NCBI RefSeq assembly: GCF_001875325.1
Contig: NZ_MDDC01000009.1
Location: 1 to 64,000 of the forward strand
DNA: 64,000 nt
From: Neomoorella thermoacetica
GTDB taxonomy: Bacteria; Bacillota; DSM-521; Neomoorellales; Neomoorellaceae
Reading direction: 5' to 3'
The position numbers were made by a program, and so were the translations under genes. The notes beneath the pieces are model-generated. The model searched no databases and had not been told where the DNA came from. It worked only from the letters and a program-made list of their open reading frames with translations. Of this stretch, positions 25,923-34,888 are shown in pieces (position 1 is the first letter of the stretch; every line of letters begins with the position of its first letter).

Positions 25923-27353
25923 TTAACTGGCAAGGAAGGCGCCATAGGCCCGGTAAGCCATATAGATATCTACTTTGCTGGCGATCTCCAGGGGGGCGTG
26001 CATGGAGAGGAGGGCCGGACCGCAATCGGCGACATCCAGGCCGAAATAGGCCAGGAACTTGGCAATGGTGCCCCCGCCGCCGGCGTCTACTTTGCCCAGT
26101 TCGCCGCTCTGCCAGATGACGTGGTTGCGGTTAAATATATCCCTCAGCCGGCCCATGAACTCGGCACTGGCGTCATTGGCATCGTATTTGCCCCGGGAGC
26201 CGGAGTATTTATTGAGGACTACGCCGTGTCCCAGGAAAGAGGCGTTGTACATATCAAAGTAATTTTCGTAGGTAGGATCCACCCCGGCGGTTACATCGGC
26301 GGATATGGCCTGGGAATTGGCCATTATCCGGCCGACATTGACGATACTGGCCGAGCCTGTGCGGGCCGCCAGCTCCGTCAGGGCATACTCCAGAAAACGG
26401 GAGTGGGCGCCGGTGTTACCGGTACTGCCGATTTCTTCTTTGTCCACCAGGAGTACCAGGGCCGTATGGCCGGGGTTTTCCAGTTCCAGGACGGCCTGCA
26501 GGGCGGTATATGCGCACACCCGGTCGTCCTGGCCGTAGGCCCCTACCAGGGAGCGGTCCAGGCCCAGGTCCCGTGCCGGGCCGGCCGGTACCAGTTCCAG
26601 TTCGGCGGTGATGAAGTCTTCTTCCACCAGGCCGTAACGCTGGTTCAGGAGCTGAAGGATGGCCAGGCGGATCTTATCCTTGAGATCTTCTTCGCCCTCA
26701 AAGGGCAAGCTGCCAACCACCAGGTTCAGGTCGTCGCCGGTCAGGGCTTCTTCCATATTCTTTTTCATCTGCTCCCTGGCCAGGTGGGGCAGGAGGTCGC
26801 TGACACTAAAGATGGGGTCGCCGGCGTCTTCGCCGATAACCACCTCCACCCGGCGACCGTCGCGGAGCATGATTACGCCATGAAGGGCCAGGGGCAGGGC
26901 GGTCCACTGGTACTTCTTGATTCCCCCGTAATAGTGGGTTTTAAACATGGCCAGACCGTCCTTTTCATACAGGGGCATGGGTTTCAGGTCCAGGCGCGGG
27001 GCGTCGACATGCGCCCCGACCAGCCTGATCCCTTCTTCCAGGGGAGCAGTCCCGGCTATCCCCAGGAGCATGACTTTATCCCGCCAGGTTAAAAAGAAGC
27101 GGCTGCCGGGATCCAGCCCCCGGCCGGGGGGAATATCGGCCAGGGAGATAAAGCCGCGGCCCCGGGCAGCCTCCAGGGCGGCCCGGACGGCTTCTCTCTC
27201 GGTCTTGGCCCGGCTCAGGAAACCCTTATATCCTTCGGCAAAGGCGAAGACCTTTTCCCTGGTACCTGGCTCCAGACGCTCCCACGCGCTCTTACGGGGC
27301 AGGCTCAGTTCTTTTTGTAGTTTCTTGCCCCTGCTTTCTTCTTTTTCAGCCAT
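25923..27353 (-). CDS. M18 family aminopeptidase
   Basis: Cytoplasmic zinc aminopeptidase that removes N-terminal, often acidic, residues. The 476-residue length is normal. Metal-ligand segments are visible: GAHVDAPRLDLKP near 113, DKEEIGSTGNTGAHS near 318, and the C-terminal SMHAPLEIASKVD. GGAGGAGG, within a partial copy of the short repeat, precedes the ATG. Confidence 0.94.
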   Translation of the reverse strand: MAEKEESRGKKLQKELSLPRKSAWERLEPGTREKVFAFAEGYKGFLSRAKTEREAVRAALEAARGRGFISLADIPPGRGLDPGSRFFLTWRDKVMLLGIAGTAPLEEGIRLVGAHVDAPRLDLKPMPLYEKDGLAMFKTHYYGGIKKYQWTALPLALHGVIMLRDGRRVEVVIGEDAGDPIFSVSDLLPHLAREQMKKNMEEALTGDDLNLVVGSLPFEGEEDLKDKIRLAILQLLNQRYGLVEEDFITAELELVPAGPARDLGLDRSLVGAYGQDDRVCAYTALQAVLELENPGHTALVLLVDKEEIGSTGNTGAHSRFLEYALTELAARTGSASIVNVGRIMANSQAISADVTAGVDPTYENYFDMYNASFLGHGVVLNKYSGSRGKYDANDASAEFMGRLRDIFNRNHVIWQSGELGKVDAGGGGTIAKFLAYFGLDVADCGPALLSMHAPLEIASKVDIYMAYRAYGAFLAS

Positions 27354-27360
27354 TTATCTA

Positions 27361-27376
27361 TTCCTCCTCCGAAAAT
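27361..27376 (-). repeat. Partial copy of the short TTTTCGGAGGAGG repeat
   Basis: ATTTTCGGAGGAGG on the minus strand acts as the ribosome site of the M18 aminopeptidase gene; the upstream half of the repeat is not conserved here. Confidence 0.4.
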
Positions 27377-27408
27377 TGGTTTTCCCCAGGGTTCCCGGCT
27401 TCCGGCTT

Positions 27409-28119
27409 CTAAATTAGGGTATGCAGTAAAGTGGCCAGCCAATCATAAAAATCACCCAGTATGGCTGCTACCCCGGAGTTATACAGTTGCCTGGCCAGGG
27501 GTAGAAATACGGGGGCTGCCGTCATGGCTGGAATGGTGAGAAGGGAACGCAGGATGCCGATGGCCAGGGCCAGCCCGAAGGCCGGGCCCAGGACACCCAG
27601 GAGCAGCCCCAGGCCCCGGTCAGCCATGCCCATGGTTCCTCTGGTCCCCGGGGAAAACCGCCGGGAAATATGACGCAGGATAAACATGCTGAGGTAAAAA
27701 AGGATTACCAGGATCAGCAGTTCCAGACCCAGAAAGGCTATCTGCCCGGCCAGTACCTGGCCCACGGTTCCCCCGGAGGCCCTGTCCAGGGCGCCCAGCA
27801 GGTTTTGCTGTACCGGCCCCGGCAGGGGCAGGCCGGATAAAAAACTCTCCGTTTGCCGGATGGCCGGGGTGCTCAGGGGCTGGTTCAGTACCGCTCCAGG
27901 CAGAGGTAGATGGGAGACCAGTTCCCCGCCCCAGTGACTGGTCAGGTGCCAGGTTTGATTCACCATTTCCGCCAGGGGCCGGGAGTAAATGGCAGCCACC
28001 AGGCCTGCCACCAGGTAGCTGATCCACCCGGCCAGCAGGTTCACCAGGCCCAGGTGGTAACCCCGCCAGGCACCCCGGGCCAGGATTACAAGCAGGATCA
28101 GGTCCAGGTAATTCAGCAC
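27409..28119 (-). CDS. CvpA family membrane protein
   Basis: A 236-residue inner-membrane protein with about four hydrophobic stretches (near 5-25, 30-50, 125-150, 165-195) and the family start YLDLILLVILARGAWRGYHLGLV. CvpA homologues are needed for colicin V production or stress resistance, but the molecular role is uncertain. It ends a unit that starts with panB. Confidence 0.85.
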   Translation of the reverse strand: MLNYLDLILLVILARGAWRGYHLGLVNLLAGWISYLVAGLVAAIYSRPLAEMVNQTWHLTSHWGGELVSHLPLPGAVLNQPLSTPAIRQTESFLSGLPLPGPVQQNLLGALDRASGGTVGQVLAGQIAFLGLELLILVILFYLSMFILRHISRRFSPGTRGTMGMADRGLGLLLGVLGPAFGLALAIGILRSLLTIPAMTAAPVFLPLARQLYNSGVAAILGDFYDWLATLLHTLI

Positions 28120-28133
28120 TGGGCGGCCATCCT

Positions 28134-28943
28134 TTACTTAAAGCTGTGCTCCTGATCCGGGAATTTTCCCTGGCGCACCTCGTCCCGGTATTTTTCCAGG
28201 GCGGCGACTGCCGCTTCAGCGAGATTGGCGTACTGTTTGACGAATTTGGGCCGGAAACGGTCAAAGAGGCCCAGGAGGTCGTGGTAAACAAGCACCTGGC
28301 CGTCACAATCCGGCCCGGCGCCAATACCGATGGTCGGCACCGGTAAAGCGGCCGTTATCCGGCGGGCCAGGTCGGCCGGGATACACTCCAGGACCAGGGC
28401 AAAAACCCCTGCCTCCACCAGGGCAGCCGCGTCGGCGGCAATCTTCTCCTCTTCGGCCTCGCTCCGTCCCTGGACGCGGAAACCGCCCAGCTGGACGGCC
28501 GACTGGGGTGTCAGGCCCAGGTGCCCCATAACGGGGATGCCGGCATTCACTATGGCCCGGACCATGGGCACCATGGCCTGCCCACCTTCCAGTTTTACGG
28601 CGTCGGCCCCGCCCTCCTTGATTAACCGGCCGGCATTATAGACGGCATCGGGTACGCTGGCCTGGTAGGATAGGAAGGGGAGGTCAGCCACCACCAGGGC
28701 GGCAGGATTGGCCCGCATGACTGCTTTCGTGTGGTGGATCATCTCATCCATAGTTACAGGTACAGTGCTTGAATAGCCCAGGACTACCATTCCCAGGGAA
28801 TCCCCCACCAGGATCATGTCCATACCGGCCCTGTCAGCCAGTAAAGAGGAAGGGTAGTCGTAGGCAGTTACCATGGTAATCCTCTCGCCCCGCTCCTTCA
28901 TGGCCTGGAGCTGGGGCAGGGTTACTTTGGAGCGTTGTGCCAT
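28134..28943 (-). CDS. panB: 3-methyl-2-oxobutanoate hydroxymethyltransferase
   Basis: Makes ketopantoate from alpha-ketoisovalerate and methylene-tetrahydrofolate, linking the folate pool to coenzyme A. The 269-residue protein has MVTAYDYPSS near 24, VGDSLGMVVLGY near 46 and GHLGLTPQS near 137. The frame is open to 29144, but GGGGG before the ATG at 28941-28943 sets the start. It is separated from panC-panD by about 17 kb. Confidence 0.96.
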   Translation of the reverse strand: MAQRSKVTLPQLQAMKERGERITMVTAYDYPSSLLADRAGMDMILVGDSLGMVVLGYSSTVPVTMDEMIHHTKAVMRANPAALVVADLPFLSYQASVPDAVYNAGRLIKEGGADAVKLEGGQAMVPMVRAIVNAGIPVMGHLGLTPQSAVQLGGFRVQGRSEAEEEKIAADAAALVEAGVFALVLECIPADLARRITAALPVPTIGIGAGPDCDGQVLVYHDLLGLFDRFRPKFVKQYANLAEAAVAALEKYRDEVRQGKFPDQEHSFK

Positions 28944-29022
28944 CTTATTCCCCCTTAATCCATCTATTGCCATTATAGCAGTAAAAGCGTTTTTTGGCCA
29001 GTTTACCCCGCCCCTGCTGGCC

Positions 29023-29046
29023 AAAAAAAATCCCCCTGGGGGGATT
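29023..29046 (-). terminator. Terminator of the comA-comB-DUF441 unit
   Basis: AATCCCCC and GGGGGATT form the stem, with eight T following on the minus strand. It lies between the DUF441 gene and panB; the 170 bp between terminator and DUF441 stop shows no convincing gene. Confidence 0.8.
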
Positions 29047-29216
29047 GGCTCCCGGTTCGTCCCAGGCGGGCAGTTCCGGCGGCGCGGTCTCGGGATGGGG
29101 CACACTATTGGGCTCCGGGGCTTCCCGGGGCCAGTCAGGCACAATGATGCGGTTTAACAGTTTTACTGCACCTGCCTTTTTTACTTAGTCTGCCCACCCG
29201 GCAACCGGCTATACGG

Positions 29217-29672
29217 TCACCGCAACCAGGCCATTAACTGGACCAGGAGGGCGGCGATACCCCCTGCCATGAGAGGGCCCACTGGAATACCGCCAAAAAA
29301 AGCCACCCCGATAATGGACCCGATAACCATGCCGATCATCATCTGGGGGGAGCGTTGCAGGAGCTCCAGGCCCTGGCAATTCATGTGGGTGGCGATAATG
29401 CCGCTGGCAATGGCGATTAACCCCGGTACGGAAATAAAGGATTGGAGCATGTCCCTGGGAGCCACCCGGCCGGAAGCAAGGGGAACCAGGACTGAAACCA
29501 CCAGAAAAATAAGGCCGGCCTCCAGGGCCCGGCGTTCAAGTATAGGATAAAACCTTTGCAGGCCGGTAAATTGCAGCAATAAAAGAATGGTAGCTGCCGC
29601 CGCAATAACATTGGAACGGCCCAGAATGCCGAGCAGCATTAGCAGGATTAGGATTGTGGTCGCTGCGCTCAT
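29217..29672 (-). CDS. DUF441 membrane protein
   Basis: A 151-residue protein with four hydrophobic segments and the typical DUF441 (YeaL-like) end GIPVGPLMAGGIAALLVQL. Function unknown. The frame allows an ATG at 29699, but only the inner ATG at 29670-29672 has a ribosome site (GGGGCG). Confidence 0.85.
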   Translation of the reverse strand: MSAATTILILLMLLGILGRSNVIAAAATILLLLQFTGLQRFYPILERRALEAGLIFLVVSVLVPLASGRVAPRDMLQSFISVPGLIAIASGIIATHMNCQGLELLQRSPQMMIGMVIGSIIGVAFFGGIPVGPLMAGGIAALLVQLMAWLR

Positions 29673-29745
29673 GAAGCCAACGCCCCTTATACCGGCCATT
29701 CATTCCATTATATGCCGGGGCGTTCGTGGCAAGAACCCGGCCTCC

Positions 29746-30477
29746 CTATTCTGTTCCCCGGACCGGACTCTTGATAATCCCGCTGTTGTATACCGGGACA
29801 ATATTTGTTATGTCCACCCGGGCACAGTATTCAACATCATCCTCCATGCCCAGGCCGGCCAGGATCTGGCCATGGTAGCTGGCTTTCATGGCTGCTTCCG
29901 GGTCTTCCCGGTGCACCCGGTAGTAATCCCGGGCCACCCGGGCACCGTCGCGAAGGTTAAAATCTCCCAGGTTGCTCAGTTCATCTACCAGCAGGCCGGC
30001 CGTTAAAAAGTCCTCCAGGGAAAAGCGATCTCTTGTACCGGCGCAGATAATAGTTATATCCGCGGCACCGGCGGCGGCAGCCCTGGCTACCGCCGGCCCG
30101 TTGATCATGGCTCCCAGGAGAACCTGCCGCCCGCTGGCGGCACGACGAATGGCCCGGGTGCCGTTGGTGGTGGTTATGATTAGCCTTTTGCCGGCCACGA
30201 CTTCGGCCGTATATTCCAGGGGCGAATTACCCAGATCAAAACCTGGTATCTTCAGGGCGTTACGTTCGCCGCCCAGGAGTACCCGGTCGTCTTCCAGGCG
30301 TTCGCGCATTTCGATGGCTTCTTCTGGAGTCAGGACGGGGATAATTTCCAGGCAACCGGCAGCCAGGGCTGCGGTGATGGTTGTTGTGGCCCGCAGGACA
30401 TCGATTACAATTATGGTTTTGCTGTTTATGGTCTCATCAGGTATAGCATTCAGGGTAGTAAAAACTTCGATCTCCAT
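29746..30477 (-). CDS. comB: 2-phosphosulfolactate phosphatase
   Basis: Removes phosphate from phosphosulfolactate, the second step of the route to coenzyme M in methanogens and to sulfolactate in spore-formers. The 243-residue protein has IVIDVLRATTTITAAL near 22-37, LGGERNALKIPGFDLGNSP near 67-85 and the TTTNGTRAI motif near 101. The partner comA lies upstream with a 307-bp gap holding a structured element. Confidence 0.93.
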   Translation of the reverse strand: MEIEVFTTLNAIPDETINSKTIIVIDVLRATTTITAALAAGCLEIIPVLTPEEAIEMRERLEDDRVLLGGERNALKIPGFDLGNSPLEYTAEVVAGKRLIITTTNGTRAIRRAASGRQVLLGAMINGPAVARAAAAGAADITIICAGTRDRFSLEDFLTAGLLVDELSNLGDFNLRDGARVARDYYRVHREDPEAAMKASYHGQILAGLGMEDDVEYCARVDITNIVPVYNSGIIKSPVRGTE

Positions 30478-30675
30478 CTACTAACCTCCAATCATCAACG
30501 CGCCCTGTATATATTCGCACCGGTAGGCCTGAATTCCTGCCAGCCGTGTCTATCTTCTGCAGGCCGGGGATATTCCCCGAGCCGCGCAGTCCAGTATTCA
30601 ACCTAATCAACCCGGGGGCTAACACTAAAAAACGTTATCGTAAAACAAACACCCAGTTAAGGTTCTAGGTTACAA

Positions 30676-30761
30676 CGAGGACGCCCAGGGGTATAGGGGG
30701 CCCTGGTGTAACTATTTTAGTGCCGGGGGTGTAACTTCTGCATGTCCCCAGAGCGTCCTCG
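30676..30761. ncRNA. Candidate three-helix RNA between comA and comB
   Basis: CGAGGACGC (30676-30684) pairs perfectly with GCGTCCTCG (30753-30761). Within it are CCAGGG/CCCTGG (30685-30690 with 30701-30706) and a GGGG/CCCC arm, making a three-way junction of 86 nt; GTGTAACT occurs twice in the linkers. The strand is not clear: no strong T run follows on either side. I know no RNA family it matches. The rest of the gap down to 30478 shows no ORF. Confidence 0.5.
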
Positions 30762-30784
30762 ATTTTCCGGCAAGAAAGCTTTTA

Positions 30785-31600
30785 TTAGCTGGCTCCCGCC
30801 TGCACCAGGGTCGTCCGCAAAGTATCTCCCCGGAGGCCTACCCGCAGGGCTTCCAGGGCCAGTACGTCTCCGGGCTGGACGTTACCCAGGTTGACGTTGG
30901 CCCCCAGGTTTATGATTAAGGCCTGCTGTTGCTGTTTCTGGGGTGCTTCCCAGATGATCCGGTCCAGGTCGCCGATGCCCTCGATCAGGTAGGCCAGGGT
31001 GTCTTCTTTAACGGCGCCGCGGCTGTCGTAGATTACCACCCCCTGGCCGGACTCCCGGCCTTCGACGATCACATAATCGGCGCCGGCTTCCAGATCCAGG
31101 GCTATCTGGTTCAAAATATGGCTATCGCTCAGGGCGTCCCGCGGGTCCTTCTTTCCGACCTCGGTAATGACGCCAAAGCCAGCAGCCCGGGCCTGGTGCA
31201 GGGCTGTATACCGCAGGGTGCGGCTGAGGTCAATGGTGCCGTCCGAGATTTCAATATAAGTGTACCCCAGCTCCCGGGCCGTCTGCAGGTAGAGGGACAG
31301 GCGGCCCTGGAGGACGGCCACTTCAAAGAAGGTGCCGCCGGGGAAAATGTCAACGGCATAGGAACGAGCCAGGCGGATCTTCTCCCGCAGGATCTCAGCC
31401 GGGTAAAAAACTGAGGTACCAAAGCCGAGCTTGATAAAGTCGATATAGGGTGCTGCCACCTCCAGCAGGTCTTTAAACTCCGTCAGGCCCAGACCCTTGT
31501 CAATGACCATGGTCTTTCCCGTCCGGCGTGGTTTTTGCTGGCGACCGCCAATGGGAAACTCCAGGACATCCCGCCAGGCACTCTGATCCTTATACTGCAT
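30785..31600 (-). CDS. comA: Phosphosulfolactate synthase
   Basis: Adds sulfite to phosphoenolpyruvate to give phosphosulfolactate. The 271-residue TIM-barrel protein has KTMVIDKGLGL near 29-39, DFIKLGFGTS near 54 and EISDGTIDLS near 116. The frame runs to 31741, but GGGGCG before the ATG at 31598-31600 fixes the start. In a spore-forming acetogen the product is more likely sulfolactate of spores than coenzyme M; no later CoM genes are here. Confidence 0.93.
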   Translation of the reverse strand: MQYKDQSAWRDVLEFPIGGRQQKPRRTGKTMVIDKGLGLTEFKDLLEVAAPYIDFIKLGFGTSVFYPAEILREKIRLARSYAVDIFPGGTFFEVAVLQGRLSLYLQTARELGYTYIEISDGTIDLSRTLRYTALHQARAAGFGVITEVGKKDPRDALSDSHILNQIALDLEAGADYVIVEGRESGQGVVIYDSRGAVKEDTLAYLIEGIGDLDRIIWEAPQKQQQQALIINLGANVNLGNVQPGDVLALEALRVGLRGDTLRTTLVQAGAS

Positions 31601-31727
31601 ATCCAGTCGCCCCTTCTTGATTATTTTTTCCGGTTGCTTTTTTATCTTTATGCCCCCGGCAGGAAAGGGGTAACAGTTCGCGGGACGGTAGTTTTTCACA
31701 GGTCTGACGACTGTGCCCCCACCATTG

Positions 31728-32003
31728 TTAATGCCTGGCACCGTAAAAAATCAAACCGACTCCCAGGATAATGGCCAGCATCTTATTGGGAGGGATTTTA
31801 CCGGCCAGGCCCCAGAGTCCCAGGGCCATAACCAGCATCATGATCGTCGGCCCGACCAGGGCCAGGGTGGCATTTATTTTTAAGGCCGCCTCAACCTGGT
31901 TTAATTTAAGCATCAACATGGCTGCCGTTAACTCGATTAAACTCGATAATACCCGCATGGCTGCCATGGCCAGGACATGCTTGTCCGGTAGCATGAAAAA
32001 CAT
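31728..32003 (-). CDS. YqhV family (DUF2619) membrane protein
   Basis: A 91-residue protein with three hydrophobic helices that closely follows the pattern of B. subtilis YqhV (MRVLSSLIELTAAMLMLKLN, ALVGPTIM). In Bacillus the gene lies near sporulation loci. Function unknown. Its start faces the divergent MFS gene 74 bp away. Confidence 0.85.
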   Translation of the reverse strand: MFFMLPDKHVLAMAAMRVLSSLIELTAAMLMLKLNQVEAALKINATLALVGPTIMMLVMALGLWGLAGKIPPNKMLAIILGVGLIFYGARH

Positions 32004-32077
32004 GGCATCTCCTCCCGTTATCTTTTATGCCGCGGGAGGACAAAATAGAAGCAGGCCTGAAGGAGGAATAAGCGAAA

Positions 32078-33298
32078 TTGAAAGCATCCATGAAATTACC
32101 CTTTGCTATCTTATGTACTGTTCCCTTTATTATGGTCCTGGGTAACTCTATGCTGGTTCCCTTGTTACCCCTGATGCGTTCCAGCCTCAATGTTACCCTG
32201 GTTCAGGTAAGCCTTTTCATCACGGCCTTCTCCCTGCCGGCCGGGATAGTTATCCCCTTCGCCGGCTTTTTATCCGACTGCTACGGCCGAAAACCCATCA
32301 TGGCCCCGGCCCTCATCATTTACGGCGCCGGCGGGATCCTGGCCGGCCTGGCCGCCTGGCTGGTATCATCCCCCTATTACCTGATCCTGGGTAGCCGCAT
32401 CCTGCAGGGTATCGGTGCCGGTGGCACCTACCAGCTGGCTATGGCCCTGGCCAGTGATATCTTCCAGAGCAAAGAGCGGACCAAGGCCCTGGGCCTGCTG
32501 GAAGCAGCCAATGGCCTGGGAAAAGTCGCCAGCCCCATCGCCGGTGCAGCCCTGGGCCTGCTGCTATGGTACGCTCCCTTTTTTGTCTATGGTATTCTCG
32601 CCATTCCCATTGGCCTGGCAGTATGGTTCCTGGTCCGGGAACCTGAACAGGGGCATAAAAATAAGACCGATTTTCACGGTTATTTCCGTAGCCTGGGCCA
32701 GGTACTCCAGGAGAAGGGGCTTTCCCTCATGGCCAGTATCCTGGCCGGGATGATTGTTCTTTTTATTTTGTTCGGGGTCTTGAGTTATGTATCCGACCTG
32801 CTGGAAGGGGAATACGGCGTCACAGGCATCCGCATCGGCCTGCTCATCGCCATCCCTGTAGGAACAATGGCCCTGACCTCCTATTTATCCGGCAGTTACT
32901 TGCAGAAAACAGCCGGCAATTTTCTCAAAATCATAATCATTGCCGGCCTGGTGCTGGAAGCCGCCGCCCTGGTGATCATGGGTCTTTTTGCCAATATCTA
33001 TATCTTTTTCCTGGCCATGGTCCTCATGGGTTTCGGGACGGGAATTGTACTACCGGCGGTCAATACCCTGATTACCAGCGCTTCCGCCAGGGAACGGGGC
33101 GGCATCACCTGTCTTTATGGTTCGGCCCGATTTTTTGGCGTCGCCCTTGGGCCCCCGGCCTTCGGCCTGGCCATGACCCTGGGAAAGTTACCCCTGTTCC
33201 TCGGAGCCGCCGTGCTGGTGGGGATTATTGCCTTTTTGACTGCTGCCTTTATCCAGACCGAAAAGATGCTCCCGCCGGAATTACTGCCGGGACATTAA
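32078..33298 (+). CDS. MFS transporter
   Basis: A 406-residue major facilitator with twelve predicted helices and the loop 2-3 motif GFLSDCYGRKP (residues about 63-73). The profile resembles drug/proton antiporters such as Bacillus YitG-like exporters; substrate is unknown. It begins at a TTG with AAGGAGG 11 bases upstream, slightly far. Confidence 0.9.
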   Translation: MKASMKLPFAILCTVPFIMVLGNSMLVPLLPLMRSSLNVTLVQVSLFITAFSLPAGIVIPFAGFLSDCYGRKPIMAPALIIYGAGGILAGLAAWLVSSPYYLILGSRILQGIGAGGTYQLAMALASDIFQSKERTKALGLLEAANGLGKVASPIAGAALGLLLWYAPFFVYGILAIPIGLAVWFLVREPEQGHKNKTDFHGYFRSLGQVLQEKGLSLMASILAGMIVLFILFGVLSYVSDLLEGEYGVTGIRIGLLIAIPVGTMALTSYLSGSYLQKTAGNFLKIIIIAGLVLEAAALVIMGLFANIYIFFLAMVLMGFGTGIVLPAVNTLITSASARERGGITCLYGSARFFGVALGPPAFGLAMTLGKLPLFLGAAVLVGIIAFLTAAFIQTEKMLPPELLPGH

Positions 33299-33329
33299 AA
33301 GCCCCGGGGCCGTGAGACTCCGGGGCTTT
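33298..33329. terminator. Bidirectional terminator between the MFS gene and phoU
   Basis: AAAGCCCCGG (33298-33307) pairs with CCGGGGCTTT (33320-33329) between two converging genes. Confidence 0.85.
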
Positions 33330-33334
33330 CTCCT

Positions 33335-34006
33335 TCAGTCATTTAATTCTTTTCGTTCGCCTGTAGCCAGGTAAATGGCATTCTCGGCGATATTGGTCGC
33401 ATGGTCGGCGATACGCTCCAGGTACCGGCTGACAAAAAGAAGATGGGTGGCCTGCTTGATTGTCTTGGGGTCTTCCATCATAAAAACTATCAATTCCCTG
33501 AATACCTGGTTGTGGAGGGAATCTATCAGGTCGTCTGCCTGGGCAACCCTGTAGGCCAGTTCGGTGTCTTCGCGCACATAAGCGTCCAGGGATTGTTTGA
33601 CCATTACCTGGGCCAGTTCGGCCATACGGGGAATATCTATCAATGGCTTGATCAGCGGTTGGCCCGTGGCCAGGATCCTCTGGGCCGTGCGGGCAATATC
33701 CACCGAATAGTCGGCCATCCGCTCCAGGTCGGTAATGATCTTGAATCCGGCGGCGATTTTACGTAAATCCTTGGCCATGGGCTGCTGGGTTACAATCAGC
33801 TTTAAACACTGGTTTTCGATCTGGAGTTCCAGGTCGTCGACAACCACGTCCCCCTCAACTACTTCGGCCGCCAGTTTGTCGTCCTGTTTGGCCAGGCATT
33901 CAACTGATTTGGCAATGGTTTGCTCAACAATACTGCCCATACGCAGGATATTCTGTTGTAACTCTTCCAGGGAATTCTGGAATCCCTGCCTGGTTGTCGA
34001 GGCCAT
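33335..34006 (-). CDS. phoU: Phosphate transport regulator PhoU
   Basis: Links the Pst importer to PhoR signalling and restrains phosphate uptake. The 223-residue protein has two PhoU three-helix repeats with metal-binding segments DLERMADYS and YLERIADHATNIAE. GGGAGGG six bases before the ATG at 34004-34006 sets the start; earlier in-frame starts lack this. Last gene of pstC-pstA-pstB-phoU. Confidence 0.95.
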   Translation of the reverse strand: MASTTRQGFQNSLEELQQNILRMGSIVEQTIAKSVECLAKQDDKLAAEVVEGDVVVDDLELQIENQCLKLIVTQQPMAKDLRKIAAGFKIITDLERMADYSVDIARTAQRILATGQPLIKPLIDIPRMAELAQVMVKQSLDAYVREDTELAYRVAQADDLIDSLHNQVFRELIVFMMEDPKTIKQATHLLFVSRYLERIADHATNIAENAIYLATGERKELND

Positions 34007-34107
34007 GGCCAGCCCTCCCGTAAGTTTATTACCTTCCATTATACTCACCTCTCTTTCTTCCTACCACCCATTAATTTTTAAAAATACTGCTCCCGTATAA
34101 AAGGCCT

Positions 34108-34866
34108 TTAACCGAAGCGCCCGGTGATATAATCCTCTGTCCGCTTGTCCCGGGGTTTGGTAAAGATGATCTCTGTTTCATCATATTCTACCATTTCCCC
34201 GTTAAGGAAGAAAGTCGTATAATCAGAAACCCGGGCCGCCTGCTGCATGTTATGGGTCACAATGACGATGGTGTATTTTTCCTTCAGATTATGGATTAGT
34301 TCTTCAATCTTTAATGTGGAGATGGGATCCAGGGCCGAGGAGGGCTCGTCCATCAGGACGACCTCCGGTTCCACGGCCAGAAGCCTGGCAATGCACAGGC
34401 GCTGCTGCTGGCCTCCGGATAACCCCAGGGCCGAATGGCGCAAGCGGCCGGCCACTTCATCCCAAAGGGCAGCGGCCTTGAGGCTGCGTTCCACGATCCC
34501 ATCCAGCTCCCGGCGACTGGTTATACCGTGAATCCTGGGCCCGTAGGCGATATTATCATAGATAGACATGGGGAATGGGTTGGGACGCTGGAATACCATC
34601 CCTACTCGCTTGCGTAGAGCTACCACATCAACCTCGGGGGCGTAGATATTCTGCCCATCCAGGAGAATTTCCCCGGAGATACGGGCCCCATCAATCAAGT
34701 CGTTGAGGCGGTTCAGGGTCCGTAGGAAAGTAGATTTACCGCAACCCGAGGGACCGATGAGGGCTGTTACCGCATGGGCCTCTATTTCCAGGTTGACATC
34801 CTTTAAGGCCCTGTTGGAACCATAGTAAAAGTTTAAATTATTGATAGTAATTTTTGGTTGCGCCAT
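34108..34866 (-). CDS. pstB: Phosphate ABC transporter ATPase
   Basis: Powers phosphate uptake. In 252 residues: Walker [10 protein letters not shown] at 38-46, the signature LSGGQQQR near 148, and Walker [14 protein letters not shown]. It follows pstA by 22 bp. Confidence 0.97.
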   Translation of the reverse strand: MAQPKITINNLNFYYGSNRALKDVNLEIEAHAVTALIGPSGCGKSTFLRTLNRLNDLIDGARISGEILLDGQNIYAPEVDVVALRKRVGMVFQRPNPFPMSIYDNIAYGPRIHGITSRRELDGIVERSLKAAALWDEVAGRLRHSALGLSGGQQQRLCIARLLAVEPEVVLMDEPSSALDPISTLKIEELIHNLKEKYTIVIVTHNMQQAARVSDYTTFFLNGEMVEYDETEIIFTKPRDKRTEDYITGRFG

Positions 34867-34888
34867 TTGCTGGCATGCCTCCTACAGC

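Noticed and set aside
25902-27092. A 396-codon plus-strand frame
   Set aside because: It is the antisense shadow of the M18 aminopeptidase gene.
28945-29142. Pro-rich frame of 65 codons upstream of panB
   Set aside because: No ribosome site is seen, and the frame runs through a clear terminator at 29023-29046.
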